From Vibrio maritimus (GTDB taxonomy: Bacteria > Pseudomonadota > Gammaproteobacteria > Enterobacterales > Vibrionaceae): a DNA stretch of 64,000 nt. The stretch lies in assembly GCA_000755425.1 (NCBI GenBank), contig BBMT01000002.1, forward strand, positions 310,001-374,000. The letters run 5' to 3'. Every line of letters starts with the position of its first letter. The first letter of the stretch is position 1. The notes beneath the pieces were generated by a model that saw only the letters and a list, made by a program, of their open reading frames with translations, did no database searches and was not told where the DNA came from. Position numbers and translations under genes: made by a program. Below, in pieces: positions 28,147 to 37,660 of the stretch.

Positions 28147-29713
28147 TTTCTCCTTGTGGCTGATTAGCCGCTGCCGATTTTAGGTGGTCAGGCATAATGT
28201 TTGCATCATAAGACCTAAGGTTTTCTCATCGGCATCTTTGATTGAGACTTCGCGACAATCGCGCCATCGAACACGACAAGAATACGGTCAGAAAGACTTA
28301 AGATTTCATCGAGCTCTACCGAGACTAAAAGCACGGCCTTATCTGCGTCGCGAGCAGCGATGATTTGCTGGTGGATGTATTCAATGGCGCCGATATCAAC
28401 ACCACGAGTCGGCTGTCCGACCAAAAGCACATCCGGGTTTTGTTCCATTTCACGGGCAATCACTAGCTTTTGCTGGTTACCACCGGAGAAGTTGGCAGTT
28501 TTCAGAGTCGTGTCGTTAGGGCGCACATCCCACTTATCCATGCTCGCCTGACAGCTCTCTTTAATCGCCTGCTTGTCTTGCAGAAGACCTTTGTTGTATT
28601 GCGGCAGGTGATGGTAGCCGAGGATATAGGCCTCTTGCGCTTCGAACTTGTTGATAAGCCCTTGCTTGTGGCGATCTTCGGGAATATGACCGACACCAAT
28701 AGCTCGAACCTGTTGCGGATCGAGAGCCGTGTCTTTATCAATGTGGCTACCGTTGATGTTAATGCTGCCAGAATATGGCTGAATGATGCCGGATAGCAGG
28801 GCAAGAATTTCGGATTGACCATTGCCAGATACGCCAGCAATACCGACGACTTCGCCTTGACGCACGCCAAAGCTCACGCTTTTCACACGCTCGACACCTG
28901 CGTCATCGAAGTACTGTAAGTTGTCGACTTTGATCAGCTCTTTCTTTGGAGTAGCTTCTGACTTATCGACTTTGAGGCGAACTTTACGTCCCACCATCAG
29001 CTCAGCCAGTTGCTCTTTATTGGTGTCGGCGGTGACCACATGTTCCACCATCGCCCCTTGGCGCATGACGGAGATATTATCGGTGATCGCCAATACTTCA
29101 CGCAGTTTGTGCGTGATGATCATAATGGTGGTGCCTTGCTGACGAAGTTTGTCGAGGATCTTAAATAGGTGATCCGCTTCTTGAGGTGTCAGCACGCCCG
29201 TTGGTTCGTCGAGGATCAAGATCTTCGCACCGCGATAGAGCGCCTTTAAGATCTCCACTCGCTGCTGAAGGCCGACCGGAAGCTCACCAACTATGGCGTC
29301 TAAAGGGACTTCCAAGCCATAATCTTCGGCCAGTGCTTTGAGTTTCTTCTTAGCTTTGCCAAGACTTTCTTGTAGCTCCATCCATCTTCAGCGCCGAGAA
29401 CAATGTTCTCGAGTACGGTAAAAGTCTCCACCAACATAAAGTGTTGGTGCACCATGCCGATGCCTGCCTTGATGGCTTCTTGAGAGTTCGCTGGCTTGTA
29501 ACGTTCGCCATTGACGGTCATCTCGCCTGCATCTGCGTGGTAAAAACCGTAAATAATACTCATAAGAGTGGACTTGCCTGCACCATTTTCACCAATGATG
29601 CCGTGAATCGTGCCTTGAGGAACCTTCAGGTCGATATACTTGTTGGCGTGCACCGCGCCAAATCGCTTATCGATCTGCTTGAGTTCGATGGCAATAGGTT
29701 GTCCATGTGTCAC
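28139..29713 (-). CDS. Nucleoside-type ABC transporter ATP-binding protein (three frameshifts)
   Basis: Double ATPase (two nucleotide-binding domains in one chain, sugar/nucleoside importer type), 525 aa after repair. Domain 1: GENGAGKST Walker A, Q-loop VHQHFMLVE, and ILILDEPT Walker B. Domain 2: GVSGNGQSE (degenerate Walker A), NFSGGNQQK signature, LLVGQPTRG. Breaks: 29382-29383 (GGG reads GG after GAED), 28253 (GG reads G) and 28204 (GG reads G). After repair the C-terminus reads [21 protein letters not shown] and stops at 28139, inside the start of the next gene, whereas the unrepaired frame stops at 28215. Confidence 0.88.
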
Positions 29714-29770
29714 TTGATACTGCCTTATAATTATACGCCGCTGCTTGAGGGCAACGGCGTTGTTATAATT

Positions 29771-29804
29771 GCCTAGGGTATTGATAAAAATACCAACCCT
29801 AGGC
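29771..29804 (-). terminator. Hairpin between the BMP and ATPase genes
   Basis: GCCTAGGGTATT and AATACC(AA)CCCTAGGC pair around a short A-rich loop, 23 bases past the stop of the binding-protein gene. In importer operons such a stem often allows more binding protein than ATPase to be made. A stabilising or partly terminating role is inferred. Confidence 0.5.
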
Positions 29805-29826
29805 CTTCATTCTGAATGAGAAGTCG

Positions 29827-30822
29827 TTAGATGTTACATGTGTTGTCAGACATGTAGTCGTGAACGGCGATCTTACCCGATACGATGTCAGCTTTAAGAC
29901 CGTCTAGGTAGGTCTTCATTTCTGGAGTGATCAGATCTTTGTTGTAGTCATCGTATGCCCACTCAACCGCACCTTCTTTAAGTCCAAGAACCTTGATGCC
30001 TGCTTCCCAGTTACCTTGCTCAGCTTCTTCCCATGTGTTGTAAGCGGCTACGCCTACTTTCTTAACCATTGAAGTCAGCATAGTGCCTGGTTGTAGGTGG
30101 TTTTGGTTTGAGTCAACACCGATAGCGAAGTTGCCCGCATCTTTCGCTGCTTGGTAAACACCCATACCTGTGCCGCCAGCTGCTGCGTAGATAACGTCTG
30201 CGCCTTTAGAGAACTGAGATTTCGCAAGCTCAGAGCCTTTTGCTGGGTCAGCGAATGCTGCTGGTGTAGAACCAGTCATGTTTTGGAAGGTTTCGATTTG
30301 TGGGTTTGCGTATTTCGCACCTTGACGGTAGCCACACTCGAACTTACGAATCAGTGGGATATCCATACCACCAACGAAGCCTACTTTATCTGTCTTAGAC
30401 GCTTTAGCGGCAAGTGCACCTACTAGGAATGAACCTTCGTGCTCTTTAAAGACGATAGATTGAACGTTTGGCTTGTCTACTACCATATCGATGATAGTGA
30501 ATTGAATGTCTGGGAATTCAGTCGCGACTTTTTCAACAGCAGATGCCATGTTAAAGCCGACCGCCACGATTGGAGTGAAACCACGGCTTGCTAGACGACG
30601 TAGGCCTTGCTCGCGCTGTGCTTCATTCTGCGGTTCAAATTCACGTACTTTGATGCCTTTGTCTGCATTGAAAACTTTAACACCGTTTTGGAATACAGCT
30701 TCGTTAAACGATTTGTCGAATTTACCGGCTGTATCGTAAACCACTGCTGGTTTTGCTGCGAATGCACCAAAAGAAGTTACTGCCACTGCGAGTGCAGACA
30801 TTTTTAGAATAGTTTTTTTCAC
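29827..30822 (-). CDS. BMP family nucleoside-binding protein
   Basis: Periplasmic binding protein of the BMP (basic membrane protein) family, 331 aa from GTG 30822, which has AAGGG eight bases before it; TTG 30828 is an alternative. The signal peptide (SALAVAVTSFGAFA, cut before AKPA) is of the ordinary type: there is no lipobox cysteine, unlike many BMP proteins. The mature part has VYDTAGKFDKSFNEAVFQNGVK, FVGGMDIPLIRKFECGYRQGAK and YAAAGGTGMGVYQAAKD, the ligand-site stretches of the family. Two cysteines (FEC and NTC near the end) could form a disulfide. It is first in the importer operon. Confidence 0.88.
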   Translation of the reverse strand: MKKTILKMSALAVAVTSFGAFAAKPAVVYDTAGKFDKSFNEAVFQNGVKVFNADKGIKVREFEPQNEAQREQGLRRLASRGFTPIVAVGFNMASAVEKVATEFPDIQFTIIDMVVDKPNVQSIVFKEHEGSFLVGALAAKASKTDKVGFVGGMDIPLIRKFECGYRQGAKYANPQIETFQNMTGSTPAAFADPAKGSELAKSQFSKGADVIYAAAGGTGMGVYQAAKDAGNFAIGVDSNQNHLQPGTMLTSMVKKVGVAAYNTWEEAEQGNWEAGIKVLGLKEGAVEWAYDDYNKDLITPEMKTYLDGLKADIVSGKIAVHDYMSDNTCNI

Positions 30823-30977
30823 GATCAATTCCCTTATAGTGTCGAATGATGGGGCATCATTGACGTTTCGATAGGCTAGGCGATGTCCAAATTACTCGTG
30901 CCTAGAAAGTAGTCGTTTGTAAATATCCGAACAGTCATGCTGATAGCAAACCGTTCAGTTTACAAACAATGTGCGAC

Positions 30978-30993
30978 ATTTTATCGTTTGCGT
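30978..30993 (-). promoter_or_regulatory. LacI-family-type (PurR/CytR-like) box upstream of the importer
   Basis: On the minus strand ACGCAAACGATAAAAT, a good left half of the PurR consensus ACGCAAACGTTTNCNT with a weak right half. It is 156 bases upstream of the BMP start. The same CGTTTGCGT core is found before deoC. A perfect GTCAC-N6-GTGAC palindrome lies nearby at 31034-31049. The rest of the 324-base gap 30823-31146 holds only presumed promoters. Confidence 0.4.
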
Positions 30994-31146
30994 GTGCAAA
31001 AAAAACGCCTTGCATGGCAGCATTGAGGTGTAAGTCACAACTTAGTGACAAAACACTAACTATTACAGCTATTCTTTGTATATCGGTGCGCAACATCTTG
31101 TTATTGCAATCGATTACAATGTTTTTTTACGAAGGAGCGGAGCATC

Positions 31147-31272
31147 ATGTTGAAGTTGTTCAAGAGATGGCTTGCGAAATATGACCAATGGTGTGAGTCA
31201 CTAGGTTTAACACCAGAAAATAAGCGCAGTTGTGTGCCTTACAAGAAAGAGCCACAAGACGATGATAGATAG
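31147..31272 (+). CDS. Small DUF5363-like protein
   Basis: 41-residue frame from ATG 31147, after GAAGGAGCGGAGCATC (GGAG about 10 bases upstream). Sequence begins MLKLFKRWLAKYDQWCESLGL and continues TPENKRSCVPYKKEP. From memory this matches the DUF5363 family of short Vibrio and enterobacterial proteins (R-W-L-A-K-Y-D-W-C pattern). Amphipathic, basic at the start, with two cysteines. Its end overlaps the start of tatD by 11 bases, so the two are coupled. No function known to me. Confidence 0.75.
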   Translation: MLKLFKRWLAKYDQWCESLGLTPENKRSCVPYKKEPQDDDR

Positions 31273-32032
31273 TCACTGTCATCTTGATTTACTCGCTCAG
31301 CAAAAAGATTTGCAACAAGTGCTCAGCGCTGCAAGGCAGCAAGGGGTCGAGAAAATCATTGTCCCTGCTATTAATGAAAGCAACTGGGCAACGGTTCAAA
31401 TGCTCAGTGAGCAGAATGATGACATCTATTACGCTCTTGGCTTTCATCCACAGTTTCTCGATGAGCTGAGTGAATCTAGTCTGGATAATTTGGCTTCAAG
31501 AGTTGCCTCGCAGTGCCAGACAAGTGTGTCGCTATCGGCGAATGCGGTCTCGATTTCTATCATGGTAGAGAAAATGAAACGCTACAAAAACAGTATCTCA
31601 ACGCTCAAATTGATATTGCTAACCTGAGCCAATTGCCGATTTTACTCCATTGTCGCAAAGCGCATCAGGATCTGGTGGCAATATTAAAGCGCAATCCTCC
31701 TAAATATGGCGGGGTAGTTCATGGATTTAGCGGTAGCGTTCAACAGGCGATGGACTTCATCAAATTGGGGTTAAAAATCGGTGTTGGCGGTGTGATCACG
31801 TACCCAAGAGCAAAGAAAACACGCGCTACTATCGCCGCTCTGCCGTTGGAAAGTTTGTTAATAGAAACGGATGCCCTGATATGCCATTAAGTGGCTATCA
31901 AGGCTTCCAAACGAACCAAAAATGGTAAACATGGTGCTAACGTCTTTAATTGAGCTGCGAAATGAATCTGGGCAAACGGTTGCCTCACAATTATCAATTA
32001 ATGGCAAATTGACGTTTAATTTTTGTGATTAA
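31262..32032 (+). CDS. TatD family metal-dependent hydrolase (three frameshifts)
   Basis: YjjV/TatD-type deoxyribonuclease-like hydrolase, 257 aa after repair from ATG 31262. Metal ligands are visible: DSHCHLD at the start, the GECGLDF glutamate, LHCRKAH, and ETDAPDMP near the end. Breaks: near 31513 (GG reads G, before VPDKCVAIGE), near 31875 (CCCC reads CCC, in ETDAPDMP) and near 31917 (CCC reads CC). The repaired end reads NGKLTFNFCD and stops at 32032. The frame seen in isolation stops at 31890. It overlaps the small DUF5363 gene upstream. Confidence 0.85.
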
Positions 32033-32076
32033 AAATGCGTTAATTTGTGAATTCGAAATCGTTTGCACTCACTTTT

Positions 32077-32092
32077 TGTGATTTTACTCACA
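32077..32092. promoter_or_regulatory. CRP-type site upstream of nupC
   Basis: TGTGA-TTTTAC-TCACA, a perfect match to both half-sites of the CRP consensus, 145 bases before the nupC start. A CGTTTGC LacI-family half-site lies just upstream at 32060. CRP with CytR control is the known pattern for nucleoside genes. Confidence 0.7.
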
Positions 32093-32236
32093 AATTTTAG
32101 TGTATCCCCCATGTGTTCAGGACGAAAGTGTGAGGGGGTACTACTTTCTTTTCTGTGGGTTTGTATAATCGCCCCCGCTTTTGAGCTTCAAATTTTGTTA
32201 CACGCCAAATTATTAATTATAAGGAAGTCATAAACT

Positions 32237-33502
32237 ATGAGCCTGTTTATGAGCCTGGTTGGTATGGTCGCACTTATTGCAATCGCAGTACTGCTTTCAG
32301 ACAACCGCAAAGCTATTAATATCAGAACTGTGGGTGGCGCATTTGCTATCCAATTTGCACTAGGTGCATTCGTTCTTTACGTTCCTTGGGGACAAGAAGT
32401 ACTACGCAGCTTCTCTGATGCTGTATCTAACGTGATCAACTACGGTAATGACGGTACGTCATTCCTATTTGGTGGTCTAGTATCAGGTAAAATGTTTGAA
32501 GTATTCGGCGGCGGCGGTTTCATCTTCGCTTTCCGTGTACTACCTACACTAATCTTCTTCTCTGCGCTTATTTCTGTACTTTACTACCTAGGTGTTATGC
32601 AGTGGGTTATCAAGATTCTTGGTGGCGGCCTGCAAAAAGCACTAGGTACTTCTCGTGCGGAATCTATGTCAGCAGCAGCTAACATTTTCGTAGGTCAAAC
32701 AGAAGCTCCTCTAGTTGTACGTCCTTTCGTACCTAAGATGACTCAATCTGAACTATTCGCAGTAATGTGTGGTGGTCTAGCTTCTATCGCTGGTGGTGTA
32801 CTAGCAGGTTACGCATCAATGGGCGTGCCAATTGAATACCTAGTAGCAGCATCATTCATGGCAGCACCGGGTGGTCTTCTATTCGCTAAAATCATCAAGC
32901 CAGAGACTGAAGAAGCAGTTGAGCAGCTACATGACATGAACGCTGAAGGTGAAGACAAGCCAGCTAACGTTATCGACGCAGCAGCGGGCGGTGCATCAGC
33001 AGGTCTTCAACTAGCCCTTAACGTAGGCGCAATGCTAATCGCGTTCATCGGTCTTATCGCACTAGTGAACGGTATGCTTGGTGGCATCGGTGGCTGGGTT
33101 GGTATGCCTGAACTACGTCTAGAAATGATTCTAGGTTGGTTGTTCTCACCACTAGCATTCCTACTAGGTGTGCCATGGTCTGAAGCGACTATCGCAGGTG
33201 AGTTCATCGGCATGAAGACTGTAGCGAACGAATTCGTTGCATACTCTCAGTTTGCCCCTTACCTAGGTGAAGCTGCGCCAGTTGTTCTTTCTGAGAAAAC
33301 GAAAGCAATCATCTCATTCGCTCTATGTGGTTTTGCGAACCTATCTTCTATCGCAATCCTACTAGGTGGCCTAGGTAGTATTGCACCTAAGCGTCGCGGT
33401 GATATCGCTCGCATGGGTGTGAAAGCAGTAATCGCTGGTACGCTATCTAACTTGATGGCTGCAACGATTGCAGGCTTCTGTCTAACTCTAGCTGGCATGT
33501 AA
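32237..33502 (+). CDS. nupC: NupC family nucleoside transporter
   Basis: Concentrative nucleoside permease (CNT family), which imports nucleosides with H+ or Na+. The 421-residue frame is intact. It begins [22 protein letters not shown]; family motifs are [22 protein letters not shown], the first substrate-binding hairpin with the conserved QTEAP, and [11 protein letters not shown] in the second. About 10 membrane segments. The G-rich FGGGGF stretch is typical. It is followed by a terminator, then the deo genes; upstream is a CRP-type site. Confidence 0.94.
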   Translation: MSLFMSLVGMVALIAIAVLLSDNRKAINIRTVGGAFAIQFALGAFVLYVPWGQEVLRSFSDAVSNVINYGNDGTSFLFGGLVSGKMFEVFGGGGFIFAFRVLPTLIFFSALISVLYYLGVMQWVIKILGGGLQKALGTSRAESMSAAANIFVGQTEAPLVVRPFVPKMTQSELFAVMCGGLASIAGGVLAGYASMGVPIEYLVAASFMAAPGGLLFAKIIKPETEEAVEQLHDMNAEGEDKPANVIDAAAGGASAGLQLALNVGAMLIAFIGLIALVNGMLGGIGGWVGMPELRLEMILGWLFSPLAFLLGVPWSEATIAGEFIGMKTVANEFVAYSQFAPYLGEAAPVVLSEKTKAIISFALCGFANLSSIAILLGGLGSIAPKRRGDIARMGVKAVIAGTLSNLMAATIAGFCLTLAGM

Positions 33503-33546
33503 TTGCTCGCGTTAGGTTAAACAGTATATAGACGCCATTATAAATC

Positions 33547-33581
33547 GCCCCGTAGCAAGAGATTGCTGCGGGGCTTTTTTT
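33547..33581 (+). terminator. Terminator after nupC
   Basis: GCCCCGTAGCAA-GAGA-TTGCTGCGGGGC with a T7 tail, about 45 bases after the nupC stop. Confidence 0.92.
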
Positions 33582-33666
33582 GTTATTTGGAGGGTAGAAC
33601 CTTCCAACGACCCAGATAGGACTCTGGGGTTTGAATAGACAACGGAACTTTTTTTGAGATACAAAC

Positions 33667-33714
33667 CGTTTGCGTTTTAATCAGTACTACCGTTTTAGAT
33701 ATCGCTCCTATACT
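33667..33714 (+). promoter_or_regulatory. deoC promoter region with CGTTTGCGT box
   Basis: CGTTTGCGT at 33667-33675 repeats the core found before the importer operon. A TATACT -10 box follows at 33709-33714 with a poor -35. CytR or PurR-like control of deoC is inferred. Confidence 0.4.
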
Positions 33715-33976
33715 GTATAGGCTACTCATTAACTCAGAGAGTGGAGTTCAAGGAAACGAACCCAACATAAACACCGATGAGTTAAACAGCCAGAGCCAGT
33801 TCTCACCACAGTTAGGAATAAGGTGATGTAAACGAGCGGGTACTGTGCGGTGACAAGGATAGCAATTGGTATGGCAGCATGGTTTGCCAAGCCGAGTCTT
33901 CAAGGAACCAAGTCCGTTCATTTATTGCTGACGTGTTTGTCAGATAATTAATTGAATATATTGACCGGAGATAGAA
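33715..33976 (+). other. Long leader upstream of deoC
   Basis: About 260 bases between the presumed promoter and the deoC start, with no reading frame. Short complementary pairs are visible: TCACC (33802 region) with GGTGA, GGCA with TGCC around 33872, and CTGAC-GTGTTT-GTCAG before the ribosome site. A TTCAAGGAA motif occurs twice (about 33748 and 33900). I do not recognise a known riboswitch. Confidence 0.35.
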
Positions 33977-34752
33977 ATGAGCGATTTAAAATCAGCAGCT
34001 CTACGTGCACTTAAACTTATGGATCTAACCACGCTAAATGACGACGACACGAATGAAAAAGTGATCGCACTATGTCACGACGCGAAAACAGCTGTGGGCA
34101 ACACAGCAGCGATCTGTATTTACCCTCGCTTTATTCCTATTGCTAAGAAAACCCTTCGTGAACAAGGTACGCCAGAAGTACGTATCGCGACGGTAACTAA
34201 CTTCCCACACGGCAACGACGACATCGAAATTGCTGTAGCAGAAACTAAAGCAGCAGTTGCTTACGGCGCAGACGAAGTAGACGTAGTATTCCCATACCGT
34301 GCACTTATCGCTGGCAACGAAGAAGTTGGCTTTGAGCTAGTGAAACAGTGTAAAGAAGCGTGTGGCGATATTCTTCTGAAAGTGATCATCGAAACCGGTG
34401 AGCTAAAAGAAGAAGCACTTATCAAGAAGGCATCAGAAATCTGTATCAAAGCAGGCGCCGACTTCATCAAAACCTCAACAGGTAAAGTGCCAGTTAACGC
34501 GACTCCTGAATACGCTCGAATGATGCTAGAAGTGATTCGTGATATGGACGTTGCTAAAACCGTTGGTTTCAAACCAGCTGGCGGCGTACGTACTGCAGAA
34601 GATGCTGCTGCTTACCTAGCAATGGCAGACGAAATCCTAGGCGCAGACTGGGCAGACAACATGCACTACCGCTTTGGTGCATCAACCTACTGACCAACCT
34701 ACTGAATACATTAGAAGTAACTGACGAGACGGCGGATCCTAGCGCTTACTAA
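33977..34752 (+). CDS. deoC: Deoxyribose-phosphate aldolase (one-base frameshift)
   Basis: DeoC splits 2-deoxyribose 5-phosphate into acetaldehyde and glyceraldehyde 3-phosphate, the last step of deoxynucleoside breakdown. Starts [24 protein letters not shown]. The Schiff-base lysine is in FIKTSTGK, and the proton-relay lysine in [11 protein letters not shown]. Near 34686-34688 one base is missing (probably CCC read as CC), so the visible frame ends at 34693. Repair continues as [21 protein letters not shown] to 34752, giving 258 aa, family length. A palindromic repeat lies between it and deoA. Confidence 0.94.
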
Positions 34753-34784
34753 GTTACTTTGCGGGATTTGGGGTTTCGCGAATG

Positions 34785-34924
34785 ACCCCTCCTAGCCTCC
34801 CCTTATAAAGGGGAGGAACCACTGGCTCGCTAGCGCATCGCCTTATGTTTAAAAATATAGCGATGCGACGATAGGAGCGAGCCCGAGGTTCTCCCCCTTA
34901 ATAAGGGGGAGTTAGAGGGGGTAA
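34785..34924. repeat. Nested palindromic intergenic element, copy C
   Basis: 140 bp between deoC and deoA, therefore inside what should be one transcript. Same nested layout as copies A and B, and nearly identical to copy B except in the central loop (TTATGTTTAAAAATATAGCG) and one stem. In the mRNA it would fold into a long branched hairpin, which could stabilise, process or attenuate the deo message. Confidence 0.88.
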
Positions 34925-35006
34925 AACGCCTATTCATACACCTACACCCCCGCAACTTCTACCCTACACTTATTCTGTACTTCAGCACTTCGCTGTGGAG
35001 GCACTA

Positions 35007-36341
35007 ATGTATTTACCTCAAGAAATTATTCGTAAAAAACGCGACGGTCATGAACTAAGCGCGGAAGAGATCAACTTCTTCATTCAAGGTGTTGCGAAAG
35101 ACACGGTATCGGAAGGTCAAATTGCAGCATTTGCGATGACCATCTTCTTCAATGAAATGACCATGCCAGAGCGTATTGCACTGACTTGTGCCATGCGTGA
35201 CTCTGGCATGGTTATCGACTGGAGCCATATGAATTTTGGCGGTCCGATTGTCGATAAGCACTCAACCGGTGGTGTGGGTGATGTGACCTCGCTAATGCTT
35301 GGCCCTATGATTGCCGCTTGCGGTGGTTTTGTTCCTATGATTTCTGGTCGTGGTCTTGGCCACACAGGTGGTACGCTGGATAAACTGGAATCTATTCCGG
35401 GTTACAACATTACGCCTACCAACGACGTGTTTGGTGAAGTGACCAAAGAGGCGGGCGTGGCAATCATTGGCCAAACTGGCGATCTTGCACCAGCAGATAA
35501 GCGCGTTTACGCGACTCGCGATATTACTGCGACCGTGGATAACATTTCACTTATCACTGCGTCTATCTTGTCGAAGAAGCTTGCCGCAGGCCTAGAATCT
35601 CTGGTTATGGATGTCAAAGTGGGTTCAGGCGCGTTTATGCCAACTTATGAAGCATCAGAAGAGCTAGCGAATTCTATTGTTGCTGTGGCTAACGGTGCGG
35701 GCACTAAAACGACGGCTATCTTGACCGATATGAACCAGGTACTCGCTTCGTCTGCAGGTAATGCTGTTGAAGTGCGTGAAGCGGTGCAGTTCTTAACGGG
35801 TGAATACCGTAACCCACGTCTGTATGCAGTGACGATGGCACTATGCAGTGAGATGTTGGTACTGGCTAAGCTTGCAGAAGATACAGAGCAAGCAGAAGCT
35901 ATGCTTAATGAAGTGCTTGATAACGGCAAAGCGGCTGAGTGTTTTGGCAAAATGGTCAAAGGTCTTGGTGGCCCGGCTGATTTTGTTGAAAACTACGACA
36001 ACTATTTAGAAAAAGCAGAAATCATCAAACCGGTGTTTGCGGATGCAGAAGGCATCGTTTCTGCTATGGATACACGTGCAATCGGTATGGCTGTAGTAGG
36101 TATGGGCGGCGGTCGCCGTGTCGCTACCGATGCTATCGATTACGCAGTTGGTTTCGACCAGTTCATTAGACTTGGCGAAACAGCAAACCAAGGCAAGCCA
36201 CTTGCGATGATCCATGCTCGCAATGAAGCTCAGTGGCAAGAGGCGGCAAATGCGCTTAAAGCGGCGATTACTGTCTCAGATGAACCTTATACAGAAACTC
36301 CTTGTGTGTACCGCCATATTCGTGCGGAAGACTTGGCATAA
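35007..36341 (+). CDS. deoA: Thymidine phosphorylase
   Basis: DeoA converts thymidine or deoxyuridine plus phosphate to the base and 2-deoxyribose 1-phosphate. Intact frame, 444 aa from ATG 35007 after GGAGG. It starts [21 protein letters not shown]; the phosphate and substrate loop is [16 protein letters not shown], with [20 protein letters not shown] following, the family signature. Further conserved parts are [12 protein letters not shown] and [11 protein letters not shown]. Second gene of deoCABD. Confidence 0.96.
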   Translation: MYLPQEIIRKKRDGHELSAEEINFFIQGVAKDTVSEGQIAAFAMTIFFNEMTMPERIALTCAMRDSGMVIDWSHMNFGGPIVDKHSTGGVGDVTSLMLGPMIAACGGFVPMISGRGLGHTGGTLDKLESIPGYNITPTNDVFGEVTKEAGVAIIGQTGDLAPADKRVYATRDITATVDNISLITASILSKKLAAGLESLVMDVKVGSGAFMPTYEASEELANSIVAVANGAGTKTTAILTDMNQVLASSAGNAVEVREAVQFLTGEYRNPRLYAVTMALCSEMLVLAKLAEDTEQAEAMLNEVLDNGKAAECFGKMVKGLGGPADFVENYDNYLEKAEIIKPVFADAEGIVSAMDTRAIGMAVVGMGGGRRVATDAIDYAVGFDQFIRLGETANQGKPLAMIHARNEAQWQEAANALKAAITVSDEPYTETPCVYRHIRAEDLA

Positions 36342-36356
36342 GGACGGAGAGAAGTT

Positions 36357-37576
36357 ATGAAACGTGCATTTATTTTAGTGTTGGATTCTTTCGGCATCGG
36401 CGCTACCGCGGATGCGGACAAATTTGGTGATGTCGGCTCAGACACAATGGGTCACATTGCAGAGCAGTGCGCGAAAGGTCTGGCAGACAACGACCAGCGC
36501 AGCGGCGAATTGAAGCTACCAAACCTATCTAAGCTAGGTCTAGCGATGGCTCATAAAGAGTCAACAGGTAAGCTAGCTTTGGGTCTTCGTGACGACGTTG
36601 AGATCATCGGCGCTTACGGTCACGCGGCGGAGCTATCTTCTGGTAAAGATACTCCGTCAGGTCACTGGGAAATTGCCGGTGTTCCGGTTCTGTTTGATTG
36701 GGGTTACTTCACTGACAAAGAGAACAGCTTCCCGAAAGAGCTGACTGACCGCATTCTAGAGCGTGCAGGCCTTGATGGCTTCCTGGGTAACTGCCATGCG
36801 TCAGGTACACAAGTACTGGATGACCTAGGTGAAGAGCACATGAAGACAGGTCAACCTATCTTCTATACCTCTGCAGATTCAGTATTCCAAATCGCGTGTC
36901 ATGAAGAGACGTTCGGCCTTGACCGCTTACTAGAGCTTTGCCAAATTGCACGTGAAGAGCTAGAGGATTACAACATTGGCCGTGTTATTGCGCGTCCATT
37001 TATCGGTGCAGGTAAAGGTCAATTTGAGCGTACTGGTAACCGTCGAGACCTGTCTGTTGAGCCGCCAGCGCCGACAGTGCTGTCTAAGCTTGTTGAAGAG
37101 AAGCAAGGTGAAGTGGTCTCTATCGGTAAGATTGCTGATATTTACGCTAACTGCGGTATCACTCAGAAAGTGAAAGCGACGGGCATTCCTGCGCTTTTCG
37201 AAGCGACGAAAGAGCAAATTCAAAAAGCGGGTGATAACACCATCGTATTCACCAACTTTGTCGACTTTGACTCTGCATACGGTCACCGCCGTGATGTAGC
37301 GGGCTATGCTGCGGCTCTTGAGTACTTCGATTCTCGTATTCATGAAGTGATTGAACTGATGCAAGAAGATGACGTACTGATTCTGACGGCTGACCACGGC
37401 TGCGATCCAACATGGCAGGGTACTGACCATACTCGTGAGCATATTCCTGTTATCGTTTACGGCCAGAAAGTACCAGCAGGTTCTTTAGGCTTCGTGACAG
37501 CTTTGCTGATATTGGTCAAAGCCTTGCAAGCTACTTTGGTACATCCTCAATGGATTACGGGAAGAACTTCCTATAA
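36357..37576 (+). CDS. deoB: Phosphopentomutase (one-base frameshift)
   Basis: DeoB interconverts (deoxy)ribose 1- and 5-phosphates, feeding DeoC. Starts [22 protein letters not shown], with the metal-binding aspartate and catalytic TPSGHWE threonine loop; later [14 protein letters not shown] and [20 protein letters not shown] supply metal ligands. At 37491-37492 TTT reads TT; the repaired end is [17 protein letters not shown] then MDYGKNFL, stopping at 37576 with 406 aa. The unrepaired frame ends at 37580. It starts 15 bases after deoA. Confidence 0.95.
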
Positions 37577-37582
37577 TTAATG

Positions 37583-37611
37583 GCGGCTGAGCACCTTAGG
37601 TGCTCAGCCGC
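37583..37611 (+). promoter_or_regulatory. Perfect hairpin between deoB and deoD
   Basis: GCGGCTGAGCACC-TTA-GGTGCTCAGCCGC, a perfect 13-bp stem with a 3-base loop, starting 7 bases after the deoB stop. There is no T run, so it is more likely an mRNA-stabilising or processing site than a terminator. Confidence 0.7.
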
Positions 37612-37660
37612 ATCTTGCTCCAATCCTAAAATTTACACGAACAACATAAAGGAAAAAATA

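Noticed and set aside
33715..33976. Purine riboswitch or other known riboswitch before deoC
   Set aside because: I could not find the conserved core of any known class.
4592..34924. Palindromic elements as an insertion sequence or CRISPR array
   Set aside because: No transposase frame, no regular spacer pattern; the copies are 9-21 kb apart.
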